Shown here: positions 58,600 to 64,000 of the stretch, one piece after another | How positions within the stretch are numbered: the stretch's first letter is position 1 | Layout of the letters: each line of letters opens with the position of its first letter | Origin: Symbiobacterium sp040797425 | GTDB taxonomy: Bacteria > Bacillota > Sulfobacillia > Symbiobacteriales > Symbiobacteriaceae | Assembly (NCBI RefSeq): GCF_040797425.1 | Contig: NZ_JBFNEH010000005.1 | Coordinates: 50,372-114,371, forward strand | Reading direction: 5' to 3' | Length of the DNA: 64,000 nt | Translations under genes and position numbers: made by a program | The notes under the pieces: model-generated | What the model saw: only the letters and a program-made list of their open reading frames with translations | Database searches by the model: none | Told to the model about the DNA's origin: nothing

Positions 58600-59583
58600 G
58601 TGAGAAAGAGCAGCAGTCTGTTTGCACTCCTGCTGGTCCTGGCGATCGGGCTTTCCGGTTGCGGCGGCGGCGCTGCGTCTGAGCAGTCCAGCAGTGCGCC
58701 AGCCGGCAGCAGAGGCACCGCCGCATCCAGGGACATGGCAGCGAACGCGCCTGGCGAGGCGTCCGTTACGTCGGTGGTGGAGGCCGGCGGTGACGCCGTC
58801 GGCGCCGACGCACCGGTGACCGACCGGAAGATCATCCAGAACGCCGAGATCGAACTGCACGTGCGGGACGTCGACGAGGCGCTGAACGCCGTCCACGAGG
58901 CGGTGCGCAGGGCCGGTGGGTACGTGCAGGGAACCGACGTGTCGGGCACGCGCGAAAGCGGTCGGCACGTGTCCATGACCCTGCGCGTGCCGGCCGGCAG
59001 CTTCACCTCCATCCTCGACGTGCTCTCCGGTCTGGGTGAGCGGGAACGCCTGCGCCAGTGGACCGACGACGTGACGGAGGAGTACCTGGACCTCGAGGCC
59101 CGCATCGCCACGAAAGAGGCTCACCTGGCGCAGCTGAACAAGCTGTACGAGCGGAGCGGCACGATCTCGGAAATGCTCGAACTGGAGCGGGAGATCGCCC
59201 GCGTCACGGCTGAGCTTGAGTCCCTCAAGGGTCGATACAACTACCTTTCCAATCAGGTGGCGTTCAGCACCATCGGTGTGAACATGTACGAGCCCGGCGT
59301 ACCCATGCCGCGCGCCACCCCGCAGACGCTGGGCGAACGGATGCGTGACAGCTTCCTGTACTCGTGGAACGCCACCATCGCCATGGCGGAATCGCTGCTG
59401 ATCGCGCTGGTATCGATCATCCCCGTGCTGCTCTTCCTGGTTGTGATCGCTGCCGTCGTCTTCATCCTCATCAAGCTGATCGGCGGGGTCCGGCGGCGGG
59501 GTGGCCCGGGCGGGGCGGGCGACGGCAGGGCAGATCGCGGCGCAAGCGGCGGGCAGTCGCAGAGCGAGGGCGGGCAAGACTAA
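58600..59583 (+). CDS. DUF4349 lipoprotein
   Basis: The 327-residue protein has lipobox LSGC after a short signal, a Ser/Ala-rich spacer, a DUF4349 domain (about 75-245: IIQNAEIELHVRDVDEALNAV, LRVPAGSFTSILDVLSGLG, coiled coil VTAELESLKGRYNYLSNQVAF) and a C-terminal transmembrane helix (ALVSIIPVLLFLVVIAAVVF). Function unknown. GTG 58600 follows AGAGAGGGG at 58581-58589. A hairpin directly follows. Confidence 0.82.
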   Translation: MRKSSSLFALLLVLAIGLSGCGGGAASEQSSSAPAGSRGTAASRDMAANAPGEASVTSVVEAGGDAVGADAPVTDRKIIQNAEIELHVRDVDEALNAVHEAVRRAGGYVQGTDVSGTRESGRHVSMTLRVPAGSFTSILDVLSGLGERERLRQWTDDVTEEYLDLEARIATKEAHLAQLNKLYERSGTISEMLELEREIARVTAELESLKGRYNYLSNQVAFSTIGVNMYEPGVPMPRATPQTLGERMRDSFLYSWNATIAMAESLLIALVSIIPVLLFLVVIAAVVFILIKLIGGVRRRGGPGGAGDGRADRGASGGQSQSEGGQD

Positions 59584-59589
59584 AGCGAA

Positions 59590-59612
59590 GGCGGGGCCGT
59601 TACGGCCCCGCC
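59590..59612. terminator. Terminator after the DUF4349 gene
   Basis: Stem of 9-10 bp (ggcggggcc / ggccccgcc) with a short loop, overlapping the end of the convergent gene. Confidence 0.65.
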
Positions 59613-60667
59613 AGGCTGTTCTGGATGACGATGGGCGTGCCCACCTCCACGGCGTCGTAGAGTCTTTCCACTTCGCCGTTGCTCATGAGAATGGACCCCT
59701 CCGAACTCCACCGGCCGAGGTTCTGCGGTGCGTTGGTGCCATGGATGGCCCAGAGCGAGCCGCCGTCGTCGGGGAAAACGCTGAAGCCGATCCAACGGGT
59801 GCCCAGAGGGTTGGCCGGGTCGAGGGCCGGAATCCCTTCCCTCAGATACGGCATTCCGGGAACCATCAGGGTAACGGAGAACCGCCCGGTGGGCGTGGAG
59901 AGGTTCTCCTCCCAGTTCTCGGCGGTGGGGGCCGGGCCCTCGATGTGCCGGCCCGTCGCGACCCGGGCCGTCTGCACCAGCTCCCCTTCCCGGTAGTACC
60001 AGAGCACGTTCAGCCCCTTATCGACGAGGATCACCGTCGGCTCGGGGGGATCGAGGGGCGCCGCCGCGGCGTAGTAGTCCGCGGGCACCAGGCCCTGGTC
60101 GGCGTTCAGCTCCCAGGCCCGGAAGACAGGCTCCCCACCGCGGGCTTCCAGCGCCTTCTCGCCGCCGACTTCCACCTGAACGGGCTCGCCCTCCCGCGGG
60201 AGCTGCCCCTGCCAGACCAGCAGGTTCCGGGCGCGGGGCAGGTCCTTCAGCGTGAGGGTGCCCTCGCCCACCGTGATCACCTGGCCGATCTGCTTCGCCT
60301 CCTTCCCGGTTCCCGTGAGGAGGGCCAGGTGCACCCGCTCATCCACCAGGGGCGACACCGCGATCAGTTCCGGCTGGCCGTCGCCGTCCAGGTCCGGGCA
60401 CTCGATGGTGCGCTCGGGGGTGAAGGGGAGGTCTGCCACCGGGGTCTCCGTCCGGTTCGTGCCCGGGGTCACCTCGGTCCCGGCGGTTTCCGTTTGTCCC
60501 AGGCGCAAAGCGAGCCAGCGGATGCCGAAACCCAGTCCCACTGCGAGGGCCGCGACGACGAGAAAGGCGAAGGCCCGCCTGCGAAGGTACCGCCTGCGGC
60601 GCTCTTCTTTCCGGCGCCATTCGCGCCGGGCGGAGCGGGGGCGCGGGGGTTCGTAGAGGTGGGACAT
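59600..60667 (-). CDS. L,D-transpeptidase-like (YkuD) protein lacking the catalytic cysteine
   Basis: The 355-residue protein begins with a strongly basic stretch, one transmembrane segment (AFAFLVVAALAVGLGFGIRWL, about 32-52), then a DLDGDGQPELIAV calcium/FG-GAP-like motif near 95, and a C-terminal YkuD domain (about 215-350: STPTGRFSVTLM, IGFSVFPDD, IHGTN). The canonical SxGCIR(M/L)xN motif reads SSEGSILMSN: Ser (TCC, 59693-59695) replaces the nucleophile Cys and Leu replaces Arg. It is therefore unlikely to be an active L,D-transpeptidase; a binding role is possible. ATG 60667 has GAAGGAGGG upstream. Confidence 0.85.
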   Translation of the reverse strand: MSHLYEPPRPRSARREWRRKEERRRRYLRRRAFAFLVVAALAVGLGFGIRWLALRLGQTETAGTEVTPGTNRTETPVADLPFTPERTIECPDLDGDGQPELIAVSPLVDERVHLALLTGTGKEAKQIGQVITVGEGTLTLKDLPRARNLLVWQGQLPREGEPVQVEVGGEKALEARGGEPVFRAWELNADQGLVPADYYAAAAPLDPPEPTVILVDKGLNVLWYYREGELVQTARVATGRHIEGPAPTAENWEENLSTPTGRFSVTLMVPGMPYLREGIPALDPANPLGTRWIGFSVFPDDGGSLWAIHGTNAPQNLGRWSSEGSILMSNGEVERLYDAVEVGTPIVIQNSLAGP

Positions 60668-60704
60668 GGGCCTCCCTCCTTCGGCTCGTTTTGCTGTTGC
60701 CTTG

Positions 60705-60710
60705 ATTATA
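60705..60710 (-). promoter_or_regulatory. -10 box of the YkuD-like gene
   Basis: Minus strand TATAAT, about 40 bases before the start; the -35 region is weak. Confidence 0.4.
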
Positions 60711-60820
60711 ACCTATCCTCTAGTTCACGCTCCATTCATTTGCATAACGCCCTGTGGCTGGAGGCGCAGCATCCGGCTGGTGGGGTGACGGCAACTGGTT
60801 TTCCTGTTTGGGCATTCGCG

Positions 60821-60829
60821 TGGTATCAT
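60821..60829 (+). promoter_or_regulatory. Extended -10 promoter of asnS
   Basis: TGGTATCAT (TGn plus TATCAT), 39 bases before the asnS start, with a poor -35. The layout resembles the spoIIIE promoter. Confidence 0.5.
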
Positions 60830-60868
60830 CTATGGAAGATGCTGTTTACACGCAGGAGGGCCGTTTGC

Positions 60869-62182
60869 ATGGAATGGGTTACGGTTGACAAGTTGCCGCA
60901 GTACGAAGGCGAAACCGTGGAACTGCGCGGCTGGGTGTACAACTACCGGAGTTCCGGCAAGATCCAGTTCATCATCTTTCGCGACGGGACGGGCATCTGC
61001 CAGGCGGTGCTCTTCATCAAGGACGTGTCGCCCGAGGTCTTCGAGGCCGGCAAGCAGCTGACCCAGGAGTCGTCCATCATCATCCGCGGCACGGTCCGCA
61101 AGGACGACCGCGCCCCGGGCGGGTACGAGATCGGTGTGAAGGACCTGGAGATCGTCCAGATCGCGGAGGACTACCCCATCACGCCGAAGGAGCACGGCAC
61201 CGAGTTCCTGATGGACCACCGCCACCTGTGGGTGCGCTCGTCCCGCCAGACGGCGATCCTGCGCATCCGCAACGAGATCACCATGTCGATCCACCAGTTC
61301 CTGCAGGAGCGGGGCTTCGTCCTCACCGAGTCGCCCATCCTGATGGGGACCGCGGCCGAGGGCGGGGCCAACCTGTTCGAGACCACGTATGTTAACGACG
61401 AGCCGGCTTACCTCAGCCAGTCGGGCCAGCTCTACGTGGAGGCCACGGCCATGGCCCTGGGGCGGGTCTACACCTTCGGCCCCACTTTCCGCGCCGAGAA
61501 GTCTAAGACCCGCCGCCACCTGATCGAGTTCTGGATGGTGGAGCCGGAGGCGGCCTACTTCACGCACGAGGACAACATGAAGCTGCAGGAGGAGATGGTC
61601 ACCTACATCGTGCAGCGGGTGCTGGAGCGGCGCGAGGCCGATCTGAAGACCCTGGGCCGCGACACCACCCTGCTCGAGAAGGTGAAGCCGCCGTTCCCGC
61701 GCATCACCTACACCGAAGCCGTGGAGATGCTGCAGAAGCTGCACAAGCCCGGCGACGACTGGGATCCCATCCCCTGGGGTGAGGACTTCGGGGCGCCCCA
61801 CGAGACGGTGATCACTCAGCAGTTCGAGAAGCCCGTCTTCGTGGAGAAGTTCCCCGTGAAGGTGAAGGCCTTCTACATGCAGCCTGATCCCACCAACCCC
61901 GAGGTGGTGCTGGGCGCCGACCTCCTCGCACCCGAGGGCTACGGCGAGATCATCGGCGGGTCGCAGCGCATCCACGACCCCGAGTTGCTGAAGCAGCGGT
62001 TCGAGGAGCACGGGCTCGACATGAAGACGTACGGCTGGTATTATGACCTGCGCCGCTTCGGCACGGTGCCGCACTCGGGCTTCGGCCTCGGCATTGAGCG
62101 CACCGTGGCCTGGATCTGCGGGCTGGACCACGTGCGGGAGACGATTCCCTTCCCGCGGCTGCTCAACCGCCTGCATCCGTAG
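60869..62182 (+). CDS. asnS: Asparaginyl-tRNA synthetase
   Basis: Class IIb synthetase of 437 residues, the usual AsnRS length. The OB-fold anticodon domain (VELRGWVYNYRSSGKIQFIIF) comes first. The catalytic domain shows ESPILMGTAAEGGANLF, motif 2 (GRVYTFGPTFRAEKSKTRRHL), FWMVEPEAAY, and motif 3 (GFGLGIERTVAWICGL) near the end. ATG 60869 follows CAGGAGGG by 8 bases; the frame stays open for over 1 kb upstream, which is an artefact of GC content. AsnRS is favoured over AspRS by length and absence of the AspRS insertion. Confidence 0.94.
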   Translation: MEWVTVDKLPQYEGETVELRGWVYNYRSSGKIQFIIFRDGTGICQAVLFIKDVSPEVFEAGKQLTQESSIIIRGTVRKDDRAPGGYEIGVKDLEIVQIAEDYPITPKEHGTEFLMDHRHLWVRSSRQTAILRIRNEITMSIHQFLQERGFVLTESPILMGTAAEGGANLFETTYVNDEPAYLSQSGQLYVEATAMALGRVYTFGPTFRAEKSKTRRHLIEFWMVEPEAAYFTHEDNMKLQEEMVTYIVQRVLERREADLKTLGRDTTLLEKVKPPFPRITYTEAVEMLQKLHKPGDDWDPIPWGEDFGAPHETVITQQFEKPVFVEKFPVKVKAFYMQPDPTNPEVVLGADLLAPEGYGEIIGGSQRIHDPELLKQRFEEHGLDMKTYGWYYDLRRFGTVPHSGFGLGIERTVAWICGLDHVRETIPFPRLLNRLHP

Positions 62183-62215
62183 CGGCGGCGGGTCTTCACA
62201 CGGAGGGACGTGCCG

Positions 62216-62905
62216 ATGGCGAAACGAGCGCTCTTCGTGATCGACACCCAGGTCGACTTCAACGACGAGCAGGGAAGCCTCACCAGCTTCCAGCGCTCCG
62301 ACCCGAAGATGCAGCGGATTGCCGACCTGATCGCGGCGGTGCACGACGAGGGCGGCTTCGTGGTGGCCACCGTCGACACCCACCCGCCGCTGCACCACCC
62401 GGAGCACCTGGTGACCTACCGGCGCATGTTGCAGGAGACCCTGGGGGCGGACCGGTTCGAGTCTTACATGGACCGGGCGTACGAGGCGTACCGGGAGGAG
62501 CTCAAGATCTACCCGCCCCACTGCGAGTACGGCACGCCCGGGTGGCAGCCGACGGCGGCGATTGCAACCGCCTTCGAGCGGCTGGGAAGCGACCTGATCC
62601 TGATCCAGAAGCCCACGTACCGGCTGGTGGACGGCTACGTGATGAAGGGGCCGGCGCGCCTGGTGGGCCGGTCGGGCCGGGAGGTGCTCGACTTCCTCAA
62701 GGCGCAGGGGGTTTCGGAGGTCCTGGTCACCGGGCTGATCACGCCGGTCTGCGTGCTCGCGGCCGTGGAGTCGGCGGTGGCGGTCGGGCTGCGGGCGACC
62801 GTGGATGAGAACTTCGTGGACTCGTACGACGAGGAGAGCCACCGGCAGGGGCTCGAGCGGATCGCCGCGGCCGGCGGCGTGGTCGTGCCTGCGCGACCGG
62901 CGTAA
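62216..62905 (+). CDS. Isochorismatase-family cysteine hydrolase
   Basis: The 229-residue protein shows the family triad: Asp10 (FVIDTQVDF), Lys in LIQKPTYRLVDG and Cys in TGLITPVCVLAAVES. It is nicotinamidase-like, but substrate specificity cannot be read. ATG 62216 has GGAGGGA 7 bases upstream. It follows asnS by 33 bases and is likely cotranscribed. Confidence 0.85.
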   Translation: MAKRALFVIDTQVDFNDEQGSLTSFQRSDPKMQRIADLIAAVHDEGGFVVATVDTHPPLHHPEHLVTYRRMLQETLGADRFESYMDRAYEAYREELKIYPPHCEYGTPGWQPTAAIATAFERLGSDLILIQKPTYRLVDGYVMKGPARLVGRSGREVLDFLKAQGVSEVLVTGLITPVCVLAAVESAVAVGLRATVDENFVDSYDEESHRQGLERIAAAGGVVVPARPA

Positions 62906-63055
62906 CCGCATCCGGCTCCTCCGCATTTCCGCGGCTCGCACCTTTTCGCAAACGTGCGACTAAGTGGGAGGGATTTCGCTCGTTGCTGGAGAAGATGGGG
63001 GCATCTGGAGATATCAAACCACCCGGGGTCGTCTCCGCAACGGGAGGTCGATGAC

Positions 63056-64000
63056 ATGGAGGAGATCGGCCGGCGCTTGCAGGCGGCGCGCATCGCCAAG
63101 GGCTTGACGTTGGAAGAGGTCGAAGAGGAAACCCGCATCCGCAAGAAATATATCGAAGCGTTGGAGTCCGGGCGGACGTCGGTCATCCCCGGGGAGGTCT
63201 ACGTCAAGGGGTTCCTGCGCACCTACGGCAACTTCCTCGGTCTTGACGGAGAGGCCCTGGTGGAGGAATACAAGGCGAAGAAGCGGGCGCCCGCGGAAGA
63301 GGGAGAGCGCGGCTCCGGCGGGGCCGGGCGGCGCAGGGCGGAGGCGCCCCGCCGCCGTGGCACCGACGCTTCGGGGGATCGGGCGGAGGCCGCGGCCAGG
63401 GGCCGGGGGGAGAACGCGGCGGATGCCGCACCCGCCGACCAGGAGGTCGCCCCCGCTGTTCCCGAGGGTGCGCGCATCACCCAGGCACCCCGCCCGCCGG
63501 CCTTCGTGCAGCCGCCGCGCCGTTCATCCCGCAACCGGCGCCGCCACCACGGCCCCGGCCCGGGCGTCTACCTGATGCGGCGCATCCTGGTGGCGCTGGT
63601 GGTCCTCCTGCCGCTGGCCGGTCTGGGCTACTGGCTGTGGAACCGCCCCGCCGCCGCGCCTCAGGCCCCGCCGGACCAGACGGCGGTGCAGGCGCCGGGG
63701 CCTTCCCAGCAGGCGCCTGAGACCGGCCAAGAGCCCGCACAGGAGCCCGTGCAACCGCCCGAACGGGAGCCCGAGGCGGGGGAAACGCCACAGCCCGCCG
63801 TCACGGTGGGGAAGCCGAATGGGCAGGATGTGGACGTTACGGTAAGCGCCGAGACGATCGACCTGGAGATGCACTTCAGCGCAAGGACGTGGGTCGAAGT
63901 GTCTGACGCGGCGGGGACAATCCTCTACAGCGGAATTGCCGACGGCACGACACTCTCGTACCACGGAGACGGGTTCCAGGTGCGGCTTGGCCACGTGAAC
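63056..64000 (+). CDS. RodZ-like HTH membrane protein, 5' part (runs off the window)
   Basis: 315 codons without a stop. It has an N-terminal HTH_25 (RRLQAARIAKGLTLEEVEEE, IRKKYIEALESG, VYVKGFLRTYGNFLGLD), a basic Arg/Pro linker, one membrane helix (about 180-200: LVALVVLLPLAGLGYWLW), and the start of the DUF4115 extracytoplasmic domain (VEVSDAAGTILYSGIADGT). RodZ links MreB to the envelope for rod shape. ATG 63056 follows CGGGAGG. In Bacillus this gene (ymfM) lies before pgsA-cinA-recA, so those may follow. Confidence 0.85.
   Translation, partial: MEEIGRRLQAARIAKGLTLEEVEEETRIRKKYIEALESGRTSVIPGEVYVKGFLRTYGNFLGLDGEALVEEYKAKKRAPAEEGERGSGGAGRRRAEAPRRRGTDASGDRAEAAARGRGENAADAAPADQEVAPAVPEGARITQAPRPPAFVQPPRRSSRNRRRHHGPGPGVYLMRRILVALVVLLPLAGLGYWLWNRPAAAPQAPPDQTAVQAPGPSQQAPETGQEPAQEPVQPPEREPEAGETPQPAVTVGKPNGQDVDVTVSAETIDLEMHFSARTWVEVSDAAGTILYSGIADGTTLSYHGDGFQVRLGHVN

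Noticed and set aside
59501..60868. In-frame upstream extension of asnS by 456 codons
   Set aside because: The DNA is antisense to the YkuD-like gene and its translation has no homology; AsnRS begins at 60869 after a good ribosome-binding site.

Overview
The window is about 70% GC yet carries a Bacillus-type gene order and Firmicute sporulation genes: dipicolinate synthase dpaA/dpaB, spoIIIE, a Spo0E-like regulator and tepA. It also has a Bacillus-type chemotaxis set (CheC, CheD, CheX-like). A high-GC, endospore-forming, probably motile Firmicute of the Symbiobacterium type fits best. That assignment is inferred from content and gene order; no database search was run. No rRNA, tRNA, CRISPR array, insertion sequence or prophage was seen.

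Layout. 1-7.9 kb is the translation and RNA-processing block: end of an L7Ae-like gene, infB, rbfA, nrnA, truB, ribF, an RsuA-type pseudouridine synthase and rpsO. 8-12.7 kb is an insertion between rpsO and pnp, holding an AbrB-type permease, a secreted WG-repeat/DUF3298 protein and a divergent ECF sigma/anti-sigma pair. 12.9-17.1 kb has pnp, an M16 peptidase, dut and a Spo0E-like gene. 17.2-24.3 kb is a nine-gene chemotaxis operon (cheW, cheW, cheA, cheC, cheD, cheY, cheB, cheR, cheX). 24.4-30.0 kb is the lysine/dipicolinate operon dapB-dpaA-dpaB-asd-dapG-dapA. 30.0-31.6 kb is a scarred region with two head-to-head gene remnants. 31.6-38.4 kb has RNase J, a DUF1858-like gene, tepA, ylzJ, fur and spoIIIE. 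In Bacillus subtilis the order infB-rbfA-truB-ribC-rpsO-pnp-M16-spoVFAB-asd-dapG-dapA-rnjB-tepA-ylzJ-spoIIIE is continuous, so the first 38 kb is that ancestral backbone with blocks inserted.

Beyond spoIIIE the content is more mixed. It includes a UbiD/UbiA pair (menaquinone, probably futalosine route), an ECF-transporter S component, a LysM-M14 peptidoglycan peptidase, a beta-lactamase-fold hydrolase, a YerB/DUF3048 lipoprotein, and an iron-type ABC binding protein plus permease without an adjacent ATPase. A large protein with two RskA-like domains joined by a long Ala/Pro linker follows. Next comes a nine-gene acyl-CoA cluster (50.3-58.4 kb): acyl-CoA dehydrogenase, stand-alone biotin carrier, two AtuA-family proteins, toroid-cyclase-like protein, enoyl-CoA hydratase, an unknown protein and a carboxyltransferase. 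The window closes with a DUF4349 lipoprotein, an L,D-transpeptidase-like protein lacking its cysteine, asnS, an isochorismatase-family hydrolase and the start of a RodZ-like gene.

The best regulatory signals are a promoter plus terminator-containing leader before RNase J, a similar leader before dapB, a Fur-type box inside the fur promoter, and sigma-K-like promoters before dpaA and the LysM-M14 peptidase. The most interesting oddities are the cysteine-less L,D-transpeptidase, the RskA-duplication protein, the scar at 30.5-31.3 kb, and the acyl-CoA cluster with split biotin carrier and cyclase-like protein.
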